A stretch of 64,000 nucleotides of DNA from Collinsella phocaeensis (GCF_900119895.1 NZ_FQLR01000004.1:992001-1056000), one strand, 5' to 3'; shown: positions 36,615-43,460, numbered from the stretch's first letter. Numbers and translations: made by a program. The notes: generated from the sequence alone by a model not told the origin.

Positions 36615-37040
36615 ATGTCGTCCGCGCAGTCGCCTCGCCGCCGTGCCCCGCACGAGGGGTCCGGCGCGCCGCGCATCACCCGTGCCGAGTACGCCCGGCT
36701 GGCTCGTATGGCTCCGTCGGAGATCGAACGGGAATGCGAGCTGCGCGCGTTTCGCGCCACGGGTCCCGGCGGCCAGGGGGTCAACACGACGGACTCCGCC
36801 GTGCGCCTGCGTCATATCCCAACGGGAATCGTGGTCGTCTCGCGTGCGTCGAGGAGCCAGCACCGCAACCGCGTCGCGTGCCTGGAGAAGCTTCGACGCG
36901 AATTCGTGCGCCGCTCGAAGACCCCCGCCGCGCGCGTCGAGGCGAGCGTTCCCGTCTCCCAGAAGCGCCGGCGCCTCGAGGCGAAGCGCATCCAATCGAA
37001 GAAGAAGGCGCTGCGCCGGCGCGCAGAGCTCGATTCGTGA
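36615..37040 (+). CDS. Release-factor-like GGQ protein (ArfB/ICT1-type)
   Basis: A 141-residue protein made of the peptidyl-tRNA hydrolase domain of class I release factors: [26 protein letters not shown] (GGQ near residues 54-56) and [17 protein letters not shown]. There is no codon-recognition domain. The C-terminus is strongly basic ([21 protein letters not shown]), like the tail with which ArfB enters the empty mRNA channel of stalled ribosomes. It is therefore a candidate ribosome-rescue factor, or a PrfH-like enzyme. Coupling to a purine-salvage gene is probably only positional. Confidence 0.8.
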   Translation: MSSAQSPRRRAPHEGSGAPRITRAEYARLARMAPSEIERECELRAFRATGPGGQGVNTTDSAVRLRHIPTGIVVVSRASRSQHRNRVACLEKLRREFVRRSKTPAARVEASVPVSQKRRRLEAKRIQSKKKALRRRAELDS

Positions 37041-37082
37041 GGGGTGCGCGGGCGCAGCGGGCGACCGGGGGAGGATACGGGG

Positions 37083-37547
37083 CTAGTCGCCCAGTTCGCT
37101 CGTGCAATGCGGGCAGCGCGTCGCCCTGATGTCGATCTCCGACATGCAGAACGGACACGTCTTGGTCGTGGGCGCTTCGTCCCCGCCGCCTTCTTCGTGA
37201 CGGCCCGCCATCGCGAGCGCTTTCTCCGCAGCGGCCCTGCTCGCGTCGTTGAGCCCGTTCACGGCTTTGATGATGGCGAAGACGGCCGCGGCGGTGATGA
37301 GGAAGTTGATGACCGCCGAGATCAGGGCCCCGAAGTCCACGACGTTGCCGTTCAGGTCGAGGGAGAGGCCGGGGATCTCCGCGCCTCCTCCCGTGATGAA
37401 GGATATGAGGGGCCGGACGACGTTGTCGACGAGCGCGTTGACGACGCCGGTGAACGCGCCGCCGATGATGACTCCGACGGCGAGGTCCATGACGTTGCCG
37501 CGGTCGATGAACTCCTTGAACTCCTTGAGCACGCTGCGTGCGGCCAT
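37083..37547 (-). CDS. mscL: Large-conductance mechanosensitive channel with C-terminal zinc ribbon
   Basis: An osmotic safety valve of the inner membrane. The N-terminal part is a normal MscL: an amphipathic start (VLKEFKEFIDRGNVMDLAVGVIIGGAF), TM1, a periplasmic loop and TM2 (FGALISAVINFLITAAAVFAIIKAV). Instead of the usual short helical bundle, residues about 115-154 form a glycine/glutamate linker and a treble-clef or zinc-ribbon module, CPFCMSEIDIRATRCPHC. This metal-binding knob at the cytoplasmic end is seen in MscL of some Gram-positive bacteria; its role is unknown. Monocistronic. Confidence 0.92.
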   Translation of the reverse strand: MAARSVLKEFKEFIDRGNVMDLAVGVIIGGAFTGVVNALVDNVVRPLISFITGGGAEIPGLSLDLNGNVVDFGALISAVINFLITAAAVFAIIKAVNGLNDASRAAAEKALAMAGRHEEGGGDEAPTTKTCPFCMSEIDIRATRCPHCTSELGD

Positions 37548-37816
37548 GACGCCTCCTGTCGTCGCGGGTGTGCCGGTGCTCTCGAGTATACAGGTACCGT
37601 CATCGGCACGTTTCCATCGTCCGGGCTTTGGCGCGCGTCCCTGCGAACCTTTGACGAACGCCGTTTCGCATGCGACAATGCTCCGCTGGAGCAGACGGCG
37701 GCCGTGACGTGGCCCGCTCTGCCGCGGGAACGATAGCGCGGACGCTTCAGGCCGGGACGCATCGTCCGGCGCCTGGGCGCTCCTTCACCTTTCAAGATCA
37801 AATATCGAGGTGCTTC

Positions 37817-39307
37817 GTGAGCCAGTCTCAGCGAATGGTCGACGCAGTCGAGGGCAACACGCATGGAAAGAGCAAGTGGGCGATCCTGTTTACGGTCCTG
37901 GTGATGACGTTTATGGCGACGCTGGACTCCAGCATCGTCAACGTCGCGCTGCCGGTGATGCAGAAGGAGCTTGCGGTGGGGCTCGACCAGATACAATGGG
38001 TCTCGTCCGTGTACCTGCTGACGACGTGCGCGCTGCTCCTGGTGTTCGGCAGGTTGGGAGATATCTTCGGCAAGGTGCTGGTGTTCCAGGTGGGCGTGGC
38101 GGCGTTCTCCCTGGAATCGCTTTTGTGCGGCATGGCCGTGACGCTGCCCGCCCTCGTTGCCGCCCGCGCCGTGCAGGGGGCCGGCGGCGCGGCCGCCATG
38201 GCCAACAACATGGGGATCATCACCGAGTCGTTCCCCGCCCGCGAACGCGGGCGCGCCCTGGGCATCCTCGCAAGCTTCGTGGCGCTGGGCATGATGTGCG
38301 GCCCCGTGCTGGGGGGATTCATCGTCTCGGTGCTTCCCTGGGAGTTCATCTTCCTCATCAACGTGCCCGTCGGCGTCGTGTCGCTCGTCGTCGGCCTGAA
38401 GACGCTGCCCCGCGTCCGGCCCGAGCGGGGCCGGAGCCTGGACGTCGTCGGTTCGCTGCTGATCGTGCCGGGCATCATGCTGACGTTCTTCGCGCTCACA
38501 TCCCTGCAGGCGGGCGCCTCGCCTGCCCTGGTCGCGATGCTCGCGGCCGGCGTCGCGCTGCTGGTGCTCTTCGCGCTCGTCGAGCGCCGTGCGCAGGATC
38601 CCCTGGTGGTGCTCGAGGTCTTCTCCCAGCGCTCGTTCCTGGTCAACGTCGCGTGCCTGTTCATCTCCTTCGTCGCGATCGGCGTCTACGAGCTGATGAC
38701 CCCGTTCTACCTGCAGGACGCGCGCGGCTTCTCCCCGACGCTTGCCGGCTTGGTGTTTTGCGTGATCTCGCTGGCCAACGCCGTCTCGGGCCCCATCTCG
38801 GGTGCCGTGTCCGACCGCATCGGGTGCGAGCTGCCCACGTGCGTCGGCATGTTGCTGTTCGCGGTGGGCCTCGTCCTCGTGGGGTTGTTCGGCGTCGACA
38901 CGGGCCTGCCCTGCATCCTTGCATGCCTCGCGCTCGCCTCGCTCGGAACCTCCATCTTCCAGTCGCCCAACAACTCACTGATCATGGGCTCGCTTCCGCC
39001 CGAGGCACTGGGGTTCGGCGGCAGCGTCTCCGCCCTTGCGCGCTATCTGGGTATGGCCGTGGGCATCTCCGCCTCGACCTCGCTTCTGTACGGCCAGATG
39101 AGCGTCGCCGCCGGCGAGAGCGTGACGTCCTATGTCGCCGGGCGCCCGGATATCTTCCTGTATGGCTATCGCTGGGTCTACGGCGTGACGGCCGTCTTGG
39201 TCGCCGTGGGATTCGCCCTGACGCTTGCGCGCCTTGTGCTCAAGCGCGCGCGGCGCGCGGGCGGGACTGAGCATGCCGCACCCGTGCGCGGCTCGGCGCG
39301 CGGCTGA
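37817..39307 (+). CDS. MFS multidrug exporter, EmrB/QacA (DHA2) family
   Basis: A 496-residue proton-driven drug/H+ antiporter with about 14 hydrophobic segments. The family motif C-like region reads LDSSIVNVALPVM (about residues 35-47), motif A is GRLGDIFGKV, and GPVLGGFI follows. I chose the GTG at 37817 (GAGG seven bases upstream); the in-frame ATG at 37835 would remove six residues. The longer open frame to 37670 has no likeness. Substrate unknown. It is convergent with the lipid kinase gene, with a hairpin between. Confidence 0.88.
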   Translation: MSQSQRMVDAVEGNTHGKSKWAILFTVLVMTFMATLDSSIVNVALPVMQKELAVGLDQIQWVSSVYLLTTCALLLVFGRLGDIFGKVLVFQVGVAAFSLESLLCGMAVTLPALVAARAVQGAGGAAAMANNMGIITESFPARERGRALGILASFVALGMMCGPVLGGFIVSVLPWEFIFLINVPVGVVSLVVGLKTLPRVRPERGRSLDVVGSLLIVPGIMLTFFALTSLQAGASPALVAMLAAGVALLVLFALVERRAQDPLVVLEVFSQRSFLVNVACLFISFVAIGVYELMTPFYLQDARGFSPTLAGLVFCVISLANAVSGPISGAVSDRIGCELPTCVGMLLFAVGLVLVGLFGVDTGLPCILACLALASLGTSIFQSPNNSLIMGSLPPEALGFGGSVSALARYLGMAVGISASTSLLYGQMSVAAGESVTSYVAGRPDIFLYGYRWVYGVTAVLVAVGFALTLARLVLKRARRAGGTEHAAPVRGSARG

Positions 39308-39313
39308 CTCGGT

Positions 39314-39336
39314 GCGGCCCGGTGCGCGCGGGCCGC
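39314..39336. terminator. Hairpin between convergent MFS and lipid-kinase genes
   Basis: An 8-bp perfect stem (39314-39321 with 39329-39336), followed by a 14-bp palindrome at 39349-39362 abutting the lipid-kinase stop codon. Both are GC-only and lack T tracts. Confidence 0.4.
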
Positions 39337-39362
39337 TGCATCGACGAGCGCCCCGCGGGGCG

Positions 39363-40337
39363 TCAGGGTAGCGGGGCGAGCACGCGCATCGCGTGCGGGA
39401 CGACCTCGATGCTCAGGCTGCGGGCCGAAAGCCGCTCACCGTCGACCTGGATGGGGTAGCTGTCTTCTGCAAGGGTGAGGTCGATGCGCCGCGCACGCAT
39501 CGTGTGCACGTGCTTGCTGGCCGTGTGCGCGCCGTTTTTGGCCGAGAGGAACACGGGCAGGGCCACCGCGCGGGGGACGGGCCCCGTCGCGTAGCAGATG
39601 TCCAGCTCCCCGTCGGAGATGTCCGCATCGGGGCAGATCCTGAAGCCCGAACCGTACGTCGCGCCGTTCTGGACGGCGAAGATGATGGTCTCGAGTGATC
39701 GAGGGGTCTTGCCATCGATTCTGACGGTGGACGCGAAAGTGCGGTATCCGGAGCCGAACGTCTTGAGCCCGCTCGCCAGGTACAGGGGCGTCCCGGTGAG
39801 CTTCGTGTTCCGGCGCATCGCGTGCGTGTCTATCGCTATGGCCGCGTCGAGTCCGAACGATACGGTCTCGAGCGCGTACTCGACTGACGCGGAGCCGGGC
39901 GCGCCGCCCGCCGCGCCATACGCCACGCGCAGGATGTCGCAGGGTTTCGGGGCGCCCTGAAGAAGCGGGGAGAAGTCCGTTCCGGAAACGTCGGCGACGT
40001 CGGTGAGGCCGAGCGACCTCGCGAAATCGTTGCCGGACCCCACGGGCACGACGCCGAGGGTCGGTCGCGCTCCGGGCTCGATGCGCATGAGGCCGTTGGC
40101 GACTTCGTGGACGACGCCGTCTCCGCCGAGGGCGAGCACGGTGTCGAATCCTGACGCCGCTGCGGCGAGCTCGGTCGCATGGCGGGGCAGTTCGGTGCGC
40201 TTCACGTGGAAGGCGCTCGCGTCATGGCTGCAGAGAGCGAGGAATCGCCTGAGGCGGTCGGCGGCCGCAGCGGCTTTTCCCGACTGCGCGACGGGGTTGA
40301 CGATGATGAGCGTGCGTCCGAGTTCGATGGGGTGCAT
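39363..40337 (-). CDS. Diacylglycerol kinase-family lipid kinase (DagK/YegS type)
   Basis: A 324-residue ATP-dependent lipid kinase. It shows IVNPVAQSGKAA, the nucleotide loop ALGGDGVVHEV (about 69-79) and VPVGSGNDFARSLG (about 97-110), and a C-terminal beta-sandwich with QVDGERL. The family phosphorylates diacylglycerol or a related lipid for phospholipid recycling. The clc gene ends about 25 bases upstream on the same strand, so they form one transcription unit. Confidence 0.9.
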   Translation of the reverse strand: MHPIELGRTLIIVNPVAQSGKAAAAADRLRRFLALCSHDASAFHVKRTELPRHATELAAAASGFDTVLALGGDGVVHEVANGLMRIEPGARPTLGVVPVGSGNDFARSLGLTDVADVSGTDFSPLLQGAPKPCDILRVAYGAAGGAPGSASVEYALETVSFGLDAAIAIDTHAMRRNTKLTGTPLYLASGLKTFGSGYRTFASTVRIDGKTPRSLETIIFAVQNGATYGSGFRICPDADISDGELDICYATGPVPRAVALPVFLSAKNGAHTASKHVHTMRARRIDLTLAEDSYPIQVDGERLSARSLSIEVVPHAMRVLAPLP

Positions 40338-40361
40338 GGCGGCTCCCGGGATACAGGTGGG

Positions 40362-41780
40362 TTACGCTTGGCCGCCGGGCGCCTCGTCGGCGTCTGCGGC
40401 CTGGTGGTGCCGCGCGATGGCGGCCTCGAGGGTGTCCCCGGTGTCGGGGGCGAGCGAGCGTCGCTTGGGCGTCACGATGCGCTGGGCGGGGTACACGCCG
40501 CGGTGGCCCTCGACGAGGTAGCTGACGAAGGCGACGATGACGAAATAGGGCGCGCCGGCGCCGCCGAACATGTCGATGGCGAGCATGATGGTGGTTATGG
40601 GCACGTTTAGGGCAGCCCCGAACATCCCCAGCATGCCGAGGGCCGCCATGAAGCTCGGGTCGAAACCGATGACGGGCCCGATCCATCCGCCCAGGGACGC
40701 TCCGATGGCGAACAGCGGGGTGACCTCACCGCCCTGGAACCCCGCGCCCAGGGTGAGCGCCGTGCATACGAGCTTGGCGACGGGGTCCAGCGGGGACGTG
40801 CGTCCCTCGAAGCCCGCCTCCACGAGCCAGGAGGAAAGGCCGGCGTAGCGCTGCCAGGAGAACGCGAAGCAGACCGCGCAGAGCGCAAGCGATCCCACGA
40901 GTGCAGCCACCAGGTAGTTTTTGATGCGCGTCCCGTACAGCCGCTTGACGCCGCGGATGGCGAGGGAGAACAGGCGAGCGACGATCCCGAAGACGCAGGC
41001 GCACGCCACGACCAGGGCGACGGACGCGGCGTCCATCGGGGGGACGGAGGCGATGCGGAAGGATTCGCGCGCGACGCCGAGGGCGTCGGCGACGGCGTAG
41101 CCCGTGAAGGACGCGATGAGGCAGTAGATCCCGGCACTGTAGTTCAGCTTCCCGACCGTGCACACCTCCATGCCGAAGAAGGCGCCGGCGAGCGGGGTGC
41201 CGAAGACGCCGCCGAAAGCGGCGGACACCCCGGCGAGCATGAGGTCCTGGCGGGTGCGCGCGCTTTTGACGCCGAACCGCTCGGCGACGTTGCTCGCGAT
41301 CGTTCCGCCGATCTGCACCGCCGTGCCCTCGCGTCCCGCGGAGCCTCCGACCAGATGCGTCGCGACCGAGCACGCGAAGGTCAGGAAGGCCATCCGGGCA
41401 TGGATGGGCGTCCCTCCGAGCGCGCTGTCGATGACGAGGTTGTTTCCGCGGGCGGACCTGAGCCCATGGTTGCGGTACACCCAGGCCGTGCCGACGCCGA
41501 CGGCGGGCAGGAGCAGCAGGAGCCATCCGTGCCGCCCTCGGACGCCCGTGACGATCTCCAGCGAGGTGAGGAACGCCCATGCGGCGAAACCCATCGCGAC
41601 GGAGATGACGAGCGTGAGCGCGAGGGTCGTGAGGCTGGCGCGCATGTTGCCGGCATTGCGGCGCGTGTCGGCGGCGAGCGTGCGCTCCGCGCTCTGAAGC
41701 TCATAGGAGAGCGCGGCGAGGACGCCCTCTCCGTGACGGTCGTCGGAATGATCGGATTCGATGTCCTGCGTTGCTGCCAT
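40362..41780 (-). CDS. CLC-family anion transporter with fluoride-type (CLC-F) motifs
   Basis: A 472-residue membrane protein with the CLC architecture. The three anion-pore motifs deviate from chloride-type CLCs in the manner described for CLC-F fluoride/proton antiporters. RGNNLVID (Asn at 113-114) replaces GSGIP. GREGTAVQIGG (gating Glu151) replaces GREGP. GGEVTPLFAIGASLGG (about 352-367) replaces GGIFAP. It therefore probably exports fluoride rather than chloride. The promoter -10 (TATAAT, minus strand, 41809-41814) leaves about 22 bases of leader, too short for a fluoride riboswitch. Confidence 0.85.
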   Translation of the reverse strand: MAATQDIESDHSDDRHGEGVLAALSYELQSAERTLAADTRRNAGNMRASLTTLALTLVISVAMGFAAWAFLTSLEIVTGVRGRHGWLLLLLPAVGVGTAWVYRNHGLRSARGNNLVIDSALGGTPIHARMAFLTFACSVATHLVGGSAGREGTAVQIGGTIASNVAERFGVKSARTRQDLMLAGVSAAFGGVFGTPLAGAFFGMEVCTVGKLNYSAGIYCLIASFTGYAVADALGVARESFRIASVPPMDAASVALVVACACVFGIVARLFSLAIRGVKRLYGTRIKNYLVAALVGSLALCAVCFAFSWQRYAGLSSWLVEAGFEGRTSPLDPVAKLVCTALTLGAGFQGGEVTPLFAIGASLGGWIGPVIGFDPSFMAALGMLGMFGAALNVPITTIMLAIDMFGGAGAPYFVIVAFVSYLVEGHRGVYPAQRIVTPKRRSLAPDTGDTLEAAIARHHQAADADEAPGGQA

Positions 41781-41808
41781 GGGTTCCCTTCATATCGCGT
41801 GCGCGACC

Positions 41809-41814
41809 ATTATA
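41809..41814 (-). promoter_or_regulatory. Consensus -10 element of the clc-lipid kinase unit
   Basis: A perfect TATAAT on the minus strand, 29 bases upstream of the clc start codon. The -35 region is GC-rich and not recognisable. Confidence 0.5.
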
Positions 41815-41855
41815 CGGCCACGGCGAGAAGGGCGCTTCGGCGTCCATGCTCGTCT

Positions 41856-41935
41856 GGGGGAAGCGAGTCTTGGGGCCCGGGGCGTTAGACGTTTCCTTCT
41901 AAACGGAATCAGGCTTCCCCAACGTGCGTTTGGGG
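41856..41935. other. Structured intergenic element of unknown function
   Basis: The 313-base gap between clc and tRNA-Pro contains interlocking inverted repeats. GGGGAAGC (41857-41864) pairs with GCTTCCCC (41913-41920). Within them is a CGTTT/AAACG stem (41890-41905). CCCCAA (41917-41922) can instead pair with TTGGGG (41930-41935). The outer and downstream pairings are mutually exclusive, as in a switching RNA. No tRNA, tmRNA, SRP or known riboswitch core was recognised and no T tract follows on either strand. Confidence 0.35.
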
Positions 41936-42047
41936 ATAGCAGGTAATGGCCTAGGACAATCGTTCCTCTGTACGGCTCTCGTTTTGTCGTGATGGGGAAA
42001 TGGGCGAAGAGCTGACCAGGAGGATGTGTTCGAGCGAGAGGGACTGG

Positions 42048-42076
42048 TTGTCAGGGATTCGTTTTCCCTTTATACT
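42048..42076 (+). promoter_or_regulatory. Promoter of the tRNA-Pro/tRNA-Gly operon
   Basis: TTGTCA (42048-42053), exactly 17 bp, then TATACT (42071-42076), about 18 bases before tRNA-Pro. The best sigma-70-type promoter in the window. Confidence 0.85.
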
Positions 42077-42093
42077 ATGCCTTCGTGGACGCA

Positions 42094-42170
42094 CGGGACG
42101 TGGCGCAGTTTGGTAGCGCGCCTGCTTTGGGAGCAGGATGTCGCAGGTTCAAATCCTGTCGTCCCGACCA
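42094..42170 (+). tRNA. tRNA-Pro (anticodon TGG)
   Basis: A 77-nt cloverleaf with CGGGACG/CGTCCCG acceptor arms, an anticodon stem CCTGC/GCAGG around TTTGGGA (anticodon TGG), a T-arm with GTTCAAATC and an encoded ACCA end. It reads the four proline codons with U34. Confidence 0.97.
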
Positions 42171-42175
42171 CATAC

Positions 42176-42249
42176 GCGGGCGTAGTTCATCGGTAGAACC
42201 TCAGCCTTCCAAGCTGATGAGGCGGGTTCGACTCCCGTCGCCCGCTCCA
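42176..42249 (+). tRNA. tRNA-Gly (anticodon TCC)
   Basis: A 74-nt cloverleaf with GCGGGCG/CGCCCGC acceptor arms, anticodon loop CTTCCAA (anticodon TCC), T-arm GGTTCGACTCC and encoded CCA. It lies 5 bases after tRNA-Pro in one transcript. Its 3' end borders the less GC-rich islet, a position often used by integrases, but no duplicate of its 3' end was found in the window. Confidence 0.97.
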
Positions 42250-42258
42250 GAGAAAGAC

Positions 42259-42300
42259 GCAGGTCAGAGTGGTTGAAATTCTGGCCTGCTTTAATTTTTC
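42259..42300 (+). terminator. Terminator of the tRNA operon
   Basis: A 9-bp stem with one G-T pair (42259-42267 with 42281-42289), then a T-rich tail TTTAATTTTT. Confidence 0.8.
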
Positions 42301-42306
42301 CACCTT

Positions 42307-42470
42307 ATGGGAAATGCTGATGGGAAATCTATGGGAAATATTTCCCACGATACAAACGCGGTAAGGGCAATCCCGAACTATCGAAAGTAATTGGTGCTAC
42401 CATCGAAGGCGGGCGGCATCCGTTGCGGCGAAGTTTGGCCGCTCCGTAAAAAACGTTAACAGCGCATGGA
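42307..42470 (+). other. Low-complexity and remnant coding sequence after tRNA-Gly
   Basis: Three copies of ATGGGAAAT (42307-42315, 42320-42328, 42331-42339) followed by an inverse TTTCCCA. A frame after them encodes a short helix-turn-helix-like peptide (AASVAAKFGRSVKNVNSAW) ending in the terminator region. This resembles the degraded 3' part of an integrase or excisionase gene, but the evidence is thin and no start or complete domain is present. Confidence 0.3.
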
Positions 42471-42508
42471 AGTGGCCGTGTCCGTTTAACGGATGCGGCT
42501 ATTTTTTT
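42398..42508 (+). ncRNA. Candidate antisense RNA converging on the small toxin-like gene
   Basis: A strong plus-strand terminator (11-bp stem 42475-42485 with 42489-42499 including wobbles, then seven T) ends at 42508. No plus-strand gene precedes it. An extended -10-like TGCTACCAT (hexamer 42398-42403) would give an RNA of about 100 nt. Its 3' end covers the last codons of the minus-strand toxin-like ORF and its 3' leader, the layout of RatA/TxpA and SR4/BsrG. Confidence 0.3.
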
Positions 42509-42582
42509 CTAGGGATGTCCAGTCCTAGCCGAATAGCCGCGAGTACGAGGGCGATAAGTGCAATTGCATCTGAAAGAGTCAT
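42499..42582 (-). CDS. 27-residue single-TM peptide, putative holin-like type I toxin
   Basis: Too short for ordinary gene calling. It reads MTLSDAIALIALVLAAIRLG then LDIPRKK and a stop: one hydrophobic helix (about residues 5-20) followed by a positively charged end. This is the plan of the putative holin-like toxins of Firmicutes (TxpA/BsrG relatives), which depolarise the membrane when over-expressed and are silenced by an antisense RNA. The ATG has a GGGAG site six bases upstream. A CATAAT -10 (minus strand, 42702-42707) would leave a leader of about 110 nt with a GGGAGC/GCTCCC hairpin. The ORF end overlaps the T tract of a plus-strand terminator. Toxicity is inferred, not shown. Confidence 0.55.
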   Translation of the reverse strand: MTLSDAIALIALVLAAIRLGLDIPRKK

Positions 42583-42740
42583 AGGCTTTGCTCCCTTCGA
42601 AGCGCGGCCCCGCCCGTCTCTGATGGGAGCGCACTTGCTCCCCGTCTGCCTTATGCGGTTGTGAAGGTGTGCGCCTCGGGGGGCCTCCTTGGCTTGATTG
42701 CATTATGCACAAACGAACGTTAGAGCAAATACATATCTGT

Positions 42741-42746
42741 TATGAT
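42741..42746 (+). promoter_or_regulatory. Extended -10 promoter of the XRE gene
   Basis: TGTTATGAT with TATGAT at 42741-42746, about 27 bases before the GTG start; the -35 is weak. It lies back to back with the putative toxin promoter. Confidence 0.45.
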
Positions 42747-42772
42747 TCGGTAATGATGAAAGGGGAATCAAA

Positions 42773-43018
42773 GTGCAGGTCAACGATATTATCTCAGCGC
42801 TTCTTGCAAGGACCAGCAAGACGCAAGAGCAAGTCAGCACAGAGCTTGGCAGGGCGAAAGCGTGGGCATCCGTGGTCAAGTCCACCAAGCGAACGCCGCG
42901 CCTTGACACGGTGGCCGACATAGCGGACGCATGCGACATTGACATTTGTCTCATAGATCGAGAGACCGGCGCCGTTGTGGCGACCGTCACCCCGCCGCGC
43001 CGCGCCCAAGCGGATTAG
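42773..43018 (+). CDS. XRE-family helix-turn-helix regulator
   Basis: An 81-residue DNA-binding protein consisting of little more than a lambda-repressor-like HTH: DIISALLARTSKTQEQVSTELGRAKAWASVVKSTKRTPRLDTVADIADACD. Residues about 16-36 form the recognition unit. A short tail ends in a basic PPRRAQAD. GTG start with an AAAGGGG site. It is divergent from the toxin-like ORF across about 190 bases, so it could control that promoter. Codon use is less GC-biased than in neighbours, in keeping with acquired DNA. Confidence 0.85.
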   Translation: MQVNDIISALLARTSKTQEQVSTELGRAKAWASVVKSTKRTPRLDTVADIADACDIDICLIDRETGAVVATVTPPRRAQAD

Positions 43019-43035
43019 CGCATCGACATACGACT

Positions 43036-43072
43036 CGCACCGGTCCGCTCCGTGATGGTGCGGCCTTTTTTC
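43036..43072 (+). terminator. Terminator after the XRE gene
   Basis: A 6-bp CGCACC/GGTGCG stem (43036-43041 with 43057-43062), then CGGCC and a run of T. A separate 7-bp inverted repeat, ATCTAAG/CTTAGAT, follows at 43109-43131. Confidence 0.55.
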
Positions 43073-43138
43073 ATGCCTGAAACAACCTGAAATGTGTGCA
43101 CTCATCAAATCTAAGCGCAACTAACTTAGATATGGTGA

Positions 43139-43369
43139 GTGTGCGCCGGACCAGCGGACCCCGGGGGATGGAAATATGAGGATCGCCAAGTGCTCGCGGT
43201 CGAGGGCCACTACAAGACCGAGCTCGTGCGCGATGCCTACGACGAGACCGTCGTGGTCACCCCGGCGTGGGACGAGAAGGTGCTGGTCAAGGCCGCCTGG
43301 ACCGAGACCATCAAGCACGAGGCCGAGTACAAGACCGTCCACCACCCGGCCGAGTACGGGTGGATCTAG
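43139..43369 (+). CDS. Repetitive acidic/aromatic protein fragment
   Basis: A 76-residue frame with a degenerate repeat of about 12-14 residues: AYDETVVVTPAWDEKVLVKAAWTETIKHEAEYKTVHHPAEYG. Similar (A/W)(Y/W)(D/T)E(T/K)V repeats occur in larger surface or phage-like proteins of Gram-positive bacteria, often next to a zinc ribbon. Here there is no ribbon, no signal peptide and no ribosome site before the only GTG start, so it is probably the remains of a larger gene. It might instead be an intact tiny gene starting at a later GTG (43190). Confidence 0.45.
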   Translation: MCAGPADPGGWKYEDRQVLAVEGHYKTELVRDAYDETVVVTPAWDEKVLVKAAWTETIKHEAEYKTVHHPAEYGWI

Positions 43370-43398
43370 GTGCATCCCAGCCTGGGCGAATCATCAGG

Positions 43399-43438
43399 GG
43401 GCCGGCGCGCAGGGACGTGAACCCCTGCGCGCCGGCCC
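43399..43438. terminator. Strong hairpin between the repetitive fragment and the phosphoesterase gene
   Basis: A 16-bp perfect stem, 43399-43414 with 43423-43438, 8-base loop. It lies between convergent genes and closes the islet. Confidence 0.7.
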
Positions 43439-43460
43439 TTCCCCTATCGCGGCGTCTGCC

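Noticed and set aside
37670-37816. N-terminal extension of the MFS exporter
   Set aside because: No membrane or family likeness; GTG at 37817 has the ribosome site.
41781-41860. Fluoride riboswitch upstream of the CLC gene
   Set aside because: No fluoride aptamer core, and the TATAAT position leaves about 22 bases of leader.
41856-41935. Unusual tRNA (for example tRNA-Sec) in the structured element
   Set aside because: No GTTCGA-type T-arm and no anticodon arm in either orientation.
42176-42249. tRNA-Gly 3' end as an attachment site with a matching direct repeat
   Set aside because: No second copy of the tRNA 3' sequence was found in the islet or elsewhere in the window.
42509-42712. 67-codon minus-strand frame overlapping the toxin-like ORF
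   Set aside because: Arginine- and proline-rich, no ribosome site; the shorter overlapping frame has the better start, hydrophobic pattern and stop.
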